NCBI RefSeq assembly: GCF_006569185.2
Contig: NZ_VIGC02000020.1
Location: 1-64,000 of the forward strand
DNA length: 64,000 nt
Direction: 5' to 3'
Source: Litorilinea aerophila
Lineage (GTDB): Bacteria > Chloroflexota > Anaerolineae > Caldilineales > Caldilineaceae
Part shown: positions 37,180 through 46,032 of the stretch, in pieces
Numbering within the stretch: position 1 is the stretch's first letter
Layout: the number at the start of each line of letters is the position of its first letter
The notes under the pieces: generated by a model
Told to the model about the DNA's origin: nothing
Databases searched by the model: none
What the model saw: only the letters and a program-made list of their open reading frames with translations
Program-made: the position numbers and the translations under genes

Positions 37180-38655
37180 TCAGCCTTCCAGTTTGTACAT
37201 GTTCTGACCCTGCCGAGCATAGAGCTCTTCCAGCTCTGCCTGCATCTGATCCAGGGCCTGCTGCGCGGTCAGCTCAAAGGTCATTGCCAGGCCCGTATAC
37301 TTGGTGAAGATGTTCGTCATGGCGTTGGAGATGGGCGGCGCCGGGATAGGAGCAGTGTCGGGGTGATCATCCAGGGTAGAGTAGAAGACTTCCCAGTGCT
37401 CAGGTCCGGTTTCGGCAAAGGCCTCTGCGTTCACCATGGATCGCCGCGATGGGGTGGTTAGAATGACCGGGTTGAAGATGCCATTGACTGCCATCCCCTC
37501 TTTGCTCACCTCCAGCTTCTGAAATTCCCAGGCGATGTCTTTGTGTTCCGAGCCCGTGAACATGAATTTGCCGCCCGTGCCAAACTGATGTCGCTGGGAC
37601 TTCCACTTTGGGAACAACTGGACATCGAAGGCTCCCTTCGGCATGCCGGCGTTATGGAGACCACCGGCCCAGAAGCCACCTGCCGGTGTCATCCCCAACT
37701 TGCCGCTAGTAAAGAATCCCTGCAGGGTCTGGCCACCGCCCAGCTCGATGGCCGGAGCTGTGCCTTCCCGGGTTAATTCCTGCATGAGTTCCAGGGCCTC
37801 CACATTGGCCGGATCATTGGCCTTGGGTGCCAGCCACCGGAAACCGCCACCCCGGCCCTCGGCAGCAGGGTCGTCTTTGTAAAAGGTCTGCCACAGCCAT
37901 TCGCCCCCTGGTGCCCGCTCTTCCGTCAGCAGGTTGCTCTCGTTGACAAAGATCCAGGGCATCCAGCTACCCCACAGGCGGTTCGTCCAGGCATAGCCGA
38001 AGACCTCGGTCTCTCCACTGGCGTTCTTTTTCGTGATGGCCCTGGCAATTTCCAGGAAATCCTCCACCGTCCAGTCCGACGCCGGATGATCATACCCCGC
38101 CTCGGCGAAGAGTTCCGTGTTGTAGTACATGTTGGCCGCGTTGAAGTCACGGGAAAGCTCGTACAGGCTGCCCTCCCACATCATGGCTTCAATCAACGAT
38201 GGATGCACATCGGCGAAATACTCTGCCAGTTCTGCCTCGTCTCGCTTGACATATTCATCCAGCGGTTCAGCCAAACCCTGCCCCGCATAAAGCTGGGTGG
38301 CTTCGGTGGCTGCAAATCCGATGTCCAGGGTTTGTCCGGCAGCAACCATGGACAGGATCTTGCTGGCCACCTCTTCATGGTCGATGCCTGTCACGTTGAT
38401 ATATTCGATCTCCACCTGGCCATTCCGTTCCATGAAGAGGTCTGCCAGGGGCTGCTCGTTGGTGGCATTGCCCTGTACCCGCAGTAAGATCTTTTCCGCC
38501 GCGGGCGCCGCGGATTCACTTCCCTGCTCTGCTGCCGGTGCCTGTGGGGCGGCAGGCGTGCTACAGGCAACCAGGGTCATGCCGAGGGATGTCAGACCTG
38601 CCATACGTAGAAAACTGCGGCGAGAGATGGGGCGTGCGGATGTCTCCTGCAACAT
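37180..38655 (-). CDS. Extracellular sugar-binding lipoprotein, Tat-exported (family 1)
   Basis: 491 residues. The N-terminus has a twin-arginine motif (SRRSFLRMAG) and a lipobox-like LVACS, so it is probably exported folded and lipid-anchored. The body is of the SBP family 1 type (IEYINVTGIDHEEVASKIL, WTVEDFLEIARAITKK, ending near QALDQMQAELEELYARQ). It delivers a sugar to the downstream permeases; the GH32 enzyme in the same operon suggests sucrose or fructo-oligosaccharides (inference). ATG 38655 follows AAAGGAG. Confidence 0.9.
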   Translation of the reverse strand: MLQETSARPISRRSFLRMAGLTSLGMTLVACSTPAAPQAPAAEQGSESAAPAAEKILLRVQGNATNEQPLADLFMERNGQVEIEYINVTGIDHEEVASKILSMVAAGQTLDIGFAATEATQLYAGQGLAEPLDEYVKRDEAELAEYFADVHPSLIEAMMWEGSLYELSRDFNAANMYYNTELFAEAGYDHPASDWTVEDFLEIARAITKKNASGETEVFGYAWTNRLWGSWMPWIFVNESNLLTEERAPGGEWLWQTFYKDDPAAEGRGGGFRWLAPKANDPANVEALELMQELTREGTAPAIELGGGQTLQGFFTSGKLGMTPAGGFWAGGLHNAGMPKGAFDVQLFPKWKSQRHQFGTGGKFMFTGSEHKDIAWEFQKLEVSKEGMAVNGIFNPVILTTPSRRSMVNAEAFAETGPEHWEVFYSTLDDHPDTAPIPAPPISNAMTNIFTKYTGLAMTFELTAQQALDQMQAELEELYARQGQNMYKLEG

Positions 38656-38806
38656 GTGGAATCTCCTTTGCTCTTCATTCAGTTTTGACTTCTGCCAGAT
38701 GGCAATCAAGGACCATGGTCAATGAAGCCGGGATGAATCGGGCCGTATATCTCAAAGCCTCTGATCCCGGAACGCGTCATGTCCTTCCTCAGAAGGCACC
38801 CGCAGT

Positions 38807-38835
38807 TTGACGGGATCAGGCTATCCCGGTATCCT
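38807..38835 (+). promoter_or_regulatory. Promoter candidate for the HTH/receiver regulator
   Basis: TTGACG (38807-38812), a 17-base spacer, and TATCCT (38830-38835), about 110 bases before the start at 38944. It lies in the 288-base divergent gap between the binding-protein gene and the regulator. Confidence 0.5.
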
Positions 38836-38943
38836 GAGGGCACAGAAGTTGTCTCGGATGTTCACTGGCGCTTCCCAGCTTACCCATGACCCCATTCCCC
38901 CACAAGGTCCTCATCCGGACATCGACCGGACGCGATCCGGACC

Positions 38944-40257
38944 ATGGCCATGCTTGCCGGTATGTTTGATGATTTCGAACAACAACTGCGGGAAACCCTC
39001 ACCCACCTCTACGACCCCACCTTCCAGCCGCCCGAGCTGGTGCGCAAGGTTCTGGCCGCCACCGAAGCCGCCCCCGGCACCTCCCTCCAGGACCTGGTGG
39101 TACGGGCCATCGCACGCCTGGAGCCCGCCCCCCACGTGCCCGCCACAGCCCGGCTCCGCCGCCTCCACGCCCTCCTGGCCTACCGCTACGTCCAGGAGCT
39201 GACCCAGGAGGAGACGGCCGAGCGGCTGGGCATCACCCCCCGCCACCTGCGCCGGGAACAGCAGCGGGCTGTGCACCTCCTGGCCCAGCGCCTCTGGGAG
39301 CAGTACCGTCGGCGCTCTGCCCCGGTGACGGATGAGGGGATGAATGCGGGGATGAACGAAGTGACGAAAGAACTGACGGAGGGTCCCGAAGCCCTGGAGC
39401 CAGCCCCGTCCGATGTCCCGTCTGACCCCGCCCAGGCCTGGCGCTCCCAGGTGCACCGGGAGCTGGCCTCCCTCCAGCAGAACGCCCCCGGCCAGGTGGC
39501 CGATGTGTTGGCCGCCATCCAGGATGTGGTCCGCATCCAGCAGCCCGTGGCCGCCCGCTACCAGGTGCAGCTGACGGCCGAATCGGAGCTGCCCGCCGGC
39601 GTGACCTCGGTGCACCCCTCCATCCTGCGCCAGATCCTGATCATGGCCGTGCAGCGCCTGGCCCAGCAGATGGCCGGGGGACGGATCCGGCTGGCCGCCC
39701 GGCCCGACGGGGACGCGGTGGCCCTGCAGGTCGTCAGCACACCTGCAGCCCAGTCGCCCCCCAACAGCGAGTTCATCCGAGAGACGGTGGCCGCCCAGGG
39801 GGGCACGGTTCAGATTCGCCACGATCCGGAGCACAGCGGCTTCCACATCCGGCTGCCCCGGGTTCGTGAAGTCAAGGTGCTGGTGGTGGACGACAACCGG
39901 GACCTGGTCCACGTCTATCGCCGCTACACGGAGCGCACCCGCTATCGCATCAGCCATGTGGCCGAGGGCCAGCGGGCCTTTGAGGCCATCGCCACCCTGG
40001 CCCCGGACCTGATCGTGCTGGACGTGATGCTGCCCGATATGGACGGTTGGGAAGTGCTGACCCGGCTCCACGAGGACCCCCAGACCCGGGGGACGCCGGT
40101 GGTGGTGTGCTCAGTGGTACGGGGGGAGGAGCTGGCCCTGGCCCTGGGCGCGACGCTCTACGTGGCCAAGCCGGTGGGGCGGGAAACCTTTATCCAGGCG
40201 CTGGAGCTGGCTCTGGCGCGAGCAGGGAGGCCGCCAGCTCCAGGGAGCCCTCCATGA
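38944..40257 (+). CDS. Regulator with sigma-like HTH, degenerate kinase ATPase domain and receiver
   Basis: 437 residues. The N-terminal part (about 66-125) holds a sigma-70 region 4-like helix-turn-helix: YRYVQELTQEETAERLGITPRHLRREQQRA. The middle (about 168-306) has the size and strand pattern of a HATPase_c domain (SVHPSILRQILIMAVQRLA ... GGTVQIRHDPEHSGFHIRLP) but lacks the N and G boxes and a HisKA phospho-His, so it should not phosphorylate. The C-terminal receiver (311-430) has VVDD at its start, phospho-acceptor D360 in LIVLDVMLPDMDGWE and a KP lysine. DNA binding controlled by the receiver is the simplest reading. Starts at 38944, 38950 and 38962 are all possible; none has a good ribosome site. 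The 3' end overlaps the hybrid kinase gene by 68 bp. Confidence 0.8.
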   Translation: MAMLAGMFDDFEQQLRETLTHLYDPTFQPPELVRKVLAATEAAPGTSLQDLVVRAIARLEPAPHVPATARLRRLHALLAYRYVQELTQEETAERLGITPRHLRREQQRAVHLLAQRLWEQYRRRSAPVTDEGMNAGMNEVTKELTEGPEALEPAPSDVPSDPAQAWRSQVHRELASLQQNAPGQVADVLAAIQDVVRIQQPVAARYQVQLTAESELPAGVTSVHPSILRQILIMAVQRLAQQMAGGRIRLAARPDGDAVALQVVSTPAAQSPPNSEFIRETVAAQGGTVQIRHDPEHSGFHIRLPRVREVKVLVVDDNRDLVHVYRRYTERTRYRISHVAEGQRAFEAIATLAPDLIVLDVMLPDMDGWEVLTRLHEDPQTRGTPVVVCSVVRGEELALALGATLYVAKPVGRETFIQALELALARAGRPPAPGSPP

Positions 40258-42418
40258 ATTTGTGCACCGGGATTCCCTGGCCCAGGGTGATGGTCCACTG
40301 GGGGACAGTGGACGGCTGGACGGTCAGATCCTGGGCCGAGACGATAGTGACGGGGATCTCCCGTAGCCCGGGGTCCTGGCTCTTTTGCGCCAGGAAGGCC
40401 CAGCCGTCCATGTCTGGCAGGCTGATGTCCAGGAAAATGGCATCGGGGGGCCGGGTACGGAGGATGGAGAGGGCCTCGCCAGCGCTCCCCACGCCGCTCA
40501 CCGTCAGCCCGGGCACCAGGAGCTTCAACATGCGGGCCAGCAACTTGCGGAAGTCCGGATCGTCGTCCACGATGAGGATGTGGGCCACGGGACGGCCCAA
40601 AGCATCCAGGCTGGCCTGCAGATCGGCCCGGGTCACGGGCTTGATCAGGTAGCGGACCGCGCCGGCATCCCATACCTGGCCCATGGTGGAGGGGAGCACC
40701 GTGCCGATGACCGGCGTATCCGGCGCCAGGGGGCGCAGCCGCTCCAGCAGGCCCTGCAGCTGGGCCGGCTCTGGGGCGTTGACGAAGAGGGCGTGGGCCG
40801 GGCACTCCTCCAGTTCCTCCAGCACCTCCTGCTCATCCAGGGCTTCCACCAGCTCCAGGTCGTCGAAGTGTTGGGCCAGCATGTGGTAGAGCTCGCCACT
40901 CTGGTCGCAGACGATGACGCGCCGGCTGTAGGGAAGCCGGGGGATGGCCGGGCGTTCGCTGCGCTCCAGCCACTGCCACTCCTCACTGATCCACCGATTG
41001 GGCGGCGCGATGGCCTCGGCCAGGGGAAAGATGGGTAGCTGGAAGACAAAGGTGCTGCCCTGGCCGGGCTCGCTCTCCACCCAGATGCGCCCCTCGTGGA
41101 GTTCCACAAACTGCTTGCTAATGCTCAGCCCCAGGCCGCTGCCGCTGCGATCCCGCCAGACGCTGTTGGACCCCTGGTAGAAGGGCTCGAAGATCCGCTC
41201 CGTGTCCTGGGGCGCGATGCCCGGCCCGGTATCGATGACCCGCACCACCACGTAGGGCGCCTTTTCCTCGATTTCCACCTGAACGCCACCCCTTTCCGTG
41301 TAGCGGGCCGCATTGCTGACCAGGTTGAGGATTACCTGGCGGATGCGGGTGCGGTCGCAGTAGACCGTGGGGATGGGCTCGTCTGCCTGGAAGCGCAGCC
41401 AGAGGCCCTTCTTCTCCGTCAGGGGGCGGACCGTGGTCACCGCCGCCTCGATCTCCTGGCACAGGTCCACCCACTCCCGGTGTAGGGTGAGGCGGCCGGC
41501 CTCAGTCTGGCTCAGGTCCAGGACGTCGTTGACCATGCTGGCCAGGTGGGTGCAGTTGCGCTGGACGATGCGCAGATCCTCCAGCAGGGTGGCGGGCAGG
41601 CTGTGGTGGTAGAGGTCGGGCTTTTCCACCATGAGGTCCACCAGGCCGATGATCATGTTGAGGGGTGTGCGGAATTCGTGGCTCACCTTGGCCACGAAGG
41701 CGGCCTTGGCCTTGTGGGCCTCCTCGGCCATCAGGCGGGTCATGGCCAGCCGCTCGTTGAGCAGGTCCAGTTGCCGGTTGGCGTGGAGGAGCTCATCCAG
41801 CACCTGCTCCAGCTCGGCCTTGCGCTGGCGTGCCTCTTCCAGCAGTTGCTGGGCCCGCTGGTAGTGTTGCCAGGACCAGAGGACCACCTGCTGCACCGGC
41901 CGGGAGCGGGCGTATAGCAGGCCCATGGCGATCCAGAGGCCGGCCAGCACCAGGGAACGGTCGGCAGGTGTGACCGGTCCTGGCAGGGAGGAGAGCCAGA
42001 GCAGGGAGCTGAGGCCGGCGGTGGCCAGGGCGAAGGGCAGGTCCACCAGGGCGAGGGCCAGGATGAGGGGGGTGGGGGCCAGGGTCAGCAGGCCGGGGTA
42101 GGCCAGCCAGCGGTAGCCGGCCACGATGAGCAGTGCGCAGCCCAGCGGGGCCGTCCAGCGGGCCATCAAGGGCCAGCGCTGCTTCAAGAGGTAGACCAGC
42201 AGGGCCAGGAGGCAGAGGCTGTTTCCCAGCAGCAGGCCCCGGAAGCGCAGGGTGAGATCTTGTTGGAAGTCGCTCAGCCACATGGTCACTAGCCCCATGG
42301 CCACGAACAGGGCCATGGCCCAGTGCAGGGAGATGCGAAGTTCCGCACTGGCCGTCTCGGCCTTGGGCTGGGGTAAAGGCTGGCGCACTGGCTGGACGAA
42401 AGGTGTCGTCATGGTCAT
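40190..42418 (-). CDS. Hybrid sensor histidine kinase with two C-terminal receivers
   Basis: 742 residues. Five or six membrane helices (about 30-170) form the sensor, followed by a coiled coil (about 185-240). HisKA has H247 in KVSHEFRTPLN; HATPase has N369 in NLVSNAARYTE, D396 in DTGPGIAP and SGSGLGLS. Two receiver-like domains follow: the first (about 499-607) has lost the acceptor Asp (LFVNAPEP), the second (about 612-730) keeps D664 in IFLDISLPDMDGW. ATG 42418 has GGAGG 7 bases upstream; a longer frame reaching 43282 runs across the permease gene and is rejected. It lies 146 bases after the MalF-MalG fusion gene on the same strand, so it may sense or control that transporter. Confidence 0.9.
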   Translation of the reverse strand: MTMTTPFVQPVRQPLPQPKAETASAELRISLHWAMALFVAMGLVTMWLSDFQQDLTLRFRGLLLGNSLCLLALLVYLLKQRWPLMARWTAPLGCALLIVAGYRWLAYPGLLTLAPTPLILALALVDLPFALATAGLSSLLWLSSLPGPVTPADRSLVLAGLWIAMGLLYARSRPVQQVVLWSWQHYQRAQQLLEEARQRKAELEQVLDELLHANRQLDLLNERLAMTRLMAEEAHKAKAAFVAKVSHEFRTPLNMIIGLVDLMVEKPDLYHHSLPATLLEDLRIVQRNCTHLASMVNDVLDLSQTEAGRLTLHREWVDLCQEIEAAVTTVRPLTEKKGLWLRFQADEPIPTVYCDRTRIRQVILNLVSNAARYTERGGVQVEIEEKAPYVVVRVIDTGPGIAPQDTERIFEPFYQGSNSVWRDRSGSGLGLSISKQFVELHEGRIWVESEPGQGSTFVFQLPIFPLAEAIAPPNRWISEEWQWLERSERPAIPRLPYSRRVIVCDQSGELYHMLAQHFDDLELVEALDEQEVLEELEECPAHALFVNAPEPAQLQGLLERLRPLAPDTPVIGTVLPSTMGQVWDAGAVRYLIKPVTRADLQASLDALGRPVAHILIVDDDPDFRKLLARMLKLLVPGLTVSGVGSAGEALSILRTRPPDAIFLDISLPDMDGWAFLAQKSQDPGLREIPVTIVSAQDLTVQPSTVPQWTITLGQGIPVHKFMEGSLELAASLLAPEPAPAPG

Positions 42419-42564
42419 GGGCACCTCCGAAAAAGGCAGGGAGCTCCAGGCTGGGGATCGCCTGAAACTCCCTGGCATTTCGTGTCGTACTCTTGTCGAA
42501 CCGGCATTTGGAAGGGCTGGATGTCCGGCTTGATCCGTTTCGTACCGGTCGCTGGGACTTTTGC

Positions 42565-44550
42565 CTACCCCTTCACCGCCCCGGCGGTCAGGCCGGCCAC
42601 CATGAAGCGCTGCCCCAGCATGTAGATGATCACCACCGGGACGGCCATGAGCAGCGCGGCGGCCATCAGCTCGCCCCAGGGCAACACGTCGCCGATGATC
42701 ATCTGGGCCAGCCCCACCGAGAGGGTGAAGAGCCGCTCCTTGGAGAGGAAGACGTAGGCGAAGAGGAACTCTTTCCACGCCTGGGTGATGGCGAAGAGGG
42801 CTGCAGCCAGCAGGGCCGGCGCCGCCAGGGGCAGCACAATCCGCCACCAGGCCTGGAAGTGGTTGCAGCCATCGATGAGTGCCGCCTCTTCCAGCTCGTG
42901 GGGGATGGAGGCGTAGTACCCCATCATCAGCCAGGTGGCGAAGGGCAGGGTGAAGGTCGGGTACGCAATCATCAGCCCCGTCAGGCTGTTGGTGAGCCGC
43001 AGGACGCTGAAGATCTGGTAGATGGGGATGAACATCAGCACGGCCGGCATGAGGTAGGCCACCAGCACCAGGCTGCTGAAGACGTTGGAACCCCGCCAGC
43101 GTAGCCGGGTCAGCCCGTAGGCCCCCATGGAGGCCACCACCACCGAGACGGCCGTGCTGACCACCGCCACGATGACCGTATTCTGATACCAGAGGGCAAA
43201 GGCCCGGGTCGGCCCGAAGAGGGTCCGGAACTGCTCCAACGTCCACGGCGACGGCCAGAAGACCGACTCGAAACTGGTCCACTGGCGGGTGGTCTTGAAG
43301 GCCGTGATCACCACCCAGTAGAAGGGAATCAGTTCGAAGCTGAGCAGGAGCAGCAGGAGAATGCCCGCCACCACACCCCCCAGGCGGCGGGAGAGTCGAC
43401 GGGCCCGCACCCGACCGGCCGGACTGTCGCCCAGGAATAGGCGGCCCAGGCTCTGGCCCACCCGGGCCAACAGGCTTTCCACGGCGTCGTTGACGATCTC
43501 AAACGCCCAGAGGAGCACCCGCAGCACGGTGGTGAAGGGCCAGAAGAAGGCCGACGCCAGCTGGCTGCCGAGACCTTCTACTTCCTCCACCCGGCCCTCT
43601 TCCACCCGGCCTCCGGCCGACATGTAACGGCCCAGGAAGAAGATGAAGATGGCCAGGATGGGCGCCATGGTCATGGCCACCGCCACGCCCACGCCCATGC
43701 GCAGACTGCCGATGGCATATTCCCACGACAGGATGGAGTAGAGGCGGGTGGCGCCGGCCGGCCCACCGTTGGTCAGCAGGAAGACCTCGGTGAAGTTGTT
43801 GAAGGTCCAGATGGTGGAGAGCAACACCGCCACGATGATCACGTAGCGCAGGCCTGGCAGGGTCACGTGCAGGAAGAGCCGCCAGGCGTTGGCGCCGTCG
43901 ATGCGGGCCGCTTCATAGAGCTCCTGGTCGATGGCGCTCAGACCCGCCAGCATCATGACCGTGAAGAAGGGGATGCCCTGCCAGATGTTGACCAGGATCA
44001 CCGAGGGCATGGCTGTGCTGTAGGAACCCAGCCAGGGAAAACCCCGTTCCACCAGGTTCATCTGTAGCAGGAACTGGTTGACGCCGCCGTAGACCGGGTC
44101 CAGCAGGTTGCGCCAGGTCAGGGCGATCACCACCGAAGGCACAATCCAGGGCAAGAGCACCAGGCCTGTCAGCACATTGCGATAGCGAGTGATGCGATGG
44201 ATGAGCAGCGCGGCCAGCAGACCCAGCCAGAACTTGAAGAACACCGAGCTGACGGTGTAGACAATGGTGTTCTTCACCGATTGGCGGAATGCATCACTTT
44301 CCCACAGGATCTGGTAGTTGCGCAAACCGACGAAAGGCCCGGTCTGGAGGCTCACCGTGTTGGTGAAGCTCAGGTAGACCGCGTTCATGAAGGGATACGC
44401 GATCAGGCCACCCATCAAGACGAGGGTGGGCAGGACAAAGACATAGGCGGTGGCCCAGTCCCGGCCCAGGATCCGTTGCAGGGTTACCCGCAAGGTCCGA
44501 CGTTGCGGTTTGGCGACAGCACCAGATCCGAGATAGGTTGTCTGGCTCAT
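42565..44550 (-). CDS. Fused carbohydrate ABC permease (MalF-MalG in one chain)
   Basis: 661 residues, about twice a normal permease. Residues about 30-300 are a MalF-like permease (VFVLPTLVLMGGLIAYPF; EAA loop EAARIDGANAWRLFLHVTLPGL). About 300-395 is a linker with an extra hydrophobic segment (FFWPFTTVLRVLLWAF) and charged stretches (RVEEGRVEEVEG). About 395-661 is a MalG-like permease (EAA loop EEAALIDGCNHFQAWWRIVLPL; ending VAGLTAGAVKG). The frame is open throughout. ATG 44550 after GAGAGGGGGAT is preferred. It follows its binding-protein gene by 78 bases and, like the other sugar system here, has no ATPase gene nearby. Confidence 0.9.
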   Translation of the reverse strand: MSQTTYLGSGAVAKPQRRTLRVTLQRILGRDWATAYVFVLPTLVLMGGLIAYPFMNAVYLSFTNTVSLQTGPFVGLRNYQILWESDAFRQSVKNTIVYTVSSVFFKFWLGLLAALLIHRITRYRNVLTGLVLLPWIVPSVVIALTWRNLLDPVYGGVNQFLLQMNLVERGFPWLGSYSTAMPSVILVNIWQGIPFFTVMMLAGLSAIDQELYEAARIDGANAWRLFLHVTLPGLRYVIIVAVLLSTIWTFNNFTEVFLLTNGGPAGATRLYSILSWEYAIGSLRMGVGVAVAMTMAPILAIFIFFLGRYMSAGGRVEEGRVEEVEGLGSQLASAFFWPFTTVLRVLLWAFEIVNDAVESLLARVGQSLGRLFLGDSPAGRVRARRLSRRLGGVVAGILLLLLLSFELIPFYWVVITAFKTTRQWTSFESVFWPSPWTLEQFRTLFGPTRAFALWYQNTVIVAVVSTAVSVVVASMGAYGLTRLRWRGSNVFSSLVLVAYLMPAVLMFIPIYQIFSVLRLTNSLTGLMIAYPTFTLPFATWLMMGYYASIPHELEEAALIDGCNHFQAWWRIVLPLAAPALLAAALFAITQAWKEFLFAYVFLSKERLFTLSVGLAQMIIGDVLPWGELMAAALLMAVPVVIIYMLGQRFMVAGLTAGAVKG

Positions 44551-44628
44551 ATCCCCCTCTCCCAGCCTTGAAACAGGGTCGACAGGGTGGCGCCTACTCC
44601 CCAGGCGCCACCCCACCAGGTTCCTTGC

Positions 44629-46032
44629 TTACTCACCGGCGGCGCCGAATTCCTTGAAGATCTGGATGGAGCGCTCTGCCGCGTCTTTGACCGCTTCGGC
44701 GGCGGTCATCTGGCCGTTGATGACGTTGGCCACCATGTCGGTGTGGATGTTAGAGTTGGCCACCGCACCGATCTGGGCCGTGGACGGCCCCGGCCAGGCC
44801 AGGCCGGTCCAGCCGCTGGGATCCAGGGCGGTGTCCTTCAGGGCCGTAGAGATGGGGTTGCCGGCAATCTCTTCCCAGTCCCACATGGTGCTGTAGCCGG
44901 GTACGGCATAGGCCACCGCGTTGCTGTAGATGCCCTTCATGACATCTTCCTCGAAGAAGCTGAGGATCAGCTCCTGGGCTGCCTGAGGATTCTTGGCGCC
45001 CTTGATCAGGTGGAGGTACATGCCGCCCAGGCCGTTGAAATCCTGCAGGACAGGCCCACCCTTGGGGACGTCGTACATGGTCAGGTCGGCAATCTCCAGC
45101 CCGTCGGCCACGGCCTTGGCGTAGACGGTGCCCGCGTTCTGGGTGTAGGCAATCTTGCCGCCCAGGTACGCCTCGTTGTTGGAGGTGTCGGTCCAGCTGA
45201 GGACGCCGGGCGGGAGCATGGGCTCCCACTGGGGATTGGTGTAGAGATCCACCAGCCACTCCACCGCGGCCACCGCTTCCGGCGAATCGATGGTCACCTT
45301 CTGGCCGGTCTCGTCCACCCAGGTGGCGCCCCAGCCGTGGAGGACCCGGGTGATCAGGTAGCCGCCGTCGCCGCTGCGGTTGACCGTCATGCCCCAGCCC
45401 CACATCTCGTTGGCCGGGTCCGAAACGGCCAGGGCCGCGTCCCGCAGCTCTTCGTAGGTGCGCATGCTGGCCAGGTCGATGTTGGCCGCTTCGAAAAGAT
45501 CCCGTCGAGCCCAGCCGCCGTCGCTGCGGCAGTGGAGGGTGACACCCACATACTCGCCGTCCAGGAAGGTTTCAGCCTTGGGACGGGGGTTCGGCTCGCC
45601 GTATTTGGCGCTCACCTCCTGCTGGAGATCGGTGACCGGCTGCAGGGTGCCCAGCTGGTGCAACTGGAAGGGGTTGATGTTGTCGATCCACACGTCGGGT
45701 GGTTCCCCGGCCTGGACGGCCGCCGCCACTTTCTGGATGTCCGCGCCGGTGCCGGCGAAACCGGCGGTGTAGGCCACATCCAGCTGCAGCCCCTTTTCCT
45801 CCGCAAAGGAGACGATGTGCTGGCGGATAAACTCATTGTATTCGGGGTGGAAGTCCTGCTTGTGGAGGACCCAGAGGGAGCCGGGCTCCGCGGCTGGTGC
45901 GGCGCCCCCGGCGCTGCCGGTATCCGTGGCCGGGGCCGGGGCGGCCGGCACGCAGGCGGCCAGCGCGGAGAGGCCAACGGCACTTCCCGTCAACTGGAGA
46001 AAGCGGCGGCGGGTCAGGTTGGTCTTGGCCAT
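44629..46032 (-). CDS. Extracellular sugar-binding lipoprotein, Tat-type signal (family 1)
   Basis: 467 residues. N-terminus TRRRFLQLTGSAVGLSALAAC combines a twin-arginine motif with a lipobox. The mature protein fits SBP family 1: WVLHKQDFHPEYNEFIRQHI, PPDVWIDNINPFQLHQL, WGMTVNRSGDGG, and a C-terminal helical end IQIFKEFGAAGE. It delivers its ligand to the fused permease encoded 78 bases downstream. TAAGGAGGTAAACC precedes ATG 46032. The ligand is unknown. Confidence 0.9.
   Translation of the reverse strand: MAKTNLTRRRFLQLTGSAVGLSALAACVPAAPAPATDTGSAGGAAPAAEPGSLWVLHKQDFHPEYNEFIRQHIVSFAEEKGLQLDVAYTAGFAGTGADIQKVAAAVQAGEPPDVWIDNINPFQLHQLGTLQPVTDLQQEVSAKYGEPNPRPKAETFLDGEYVGVTLHCRSDGGWARRDLFEAANIDLASMRTYEELRDAALAVSDPANEMWGWGMTVNRSGDGGYLITRVLHGWGATWVDETGQKVTIDSPEAVAAVEWLVDLYTNPQWEPMLPPGVLSWTDTSNNEAYLGGKIAYTQNAGTVYAKAVADGLEIADLTMYDVPKGGPVLQDFNGLGGMYLHLIKGAKNPQAAQELILSFFEEDVMKGIYSNAVAYAVPGYSTMWDWEEIAGNPISTALKDTALDPSGWTGLAWPGPSTAQIGAVANSNIHTDMVANVINGQMTAAEAVKDAAERSIQIFKEFGAAGE

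Noticed and set aside
42419-43282. Upstream extension of the hybrid kinase reading frame
   Set aside because: It runs through the MalG half of the permease fusion in another frame, and ATG 42418 has a good ribosome site.
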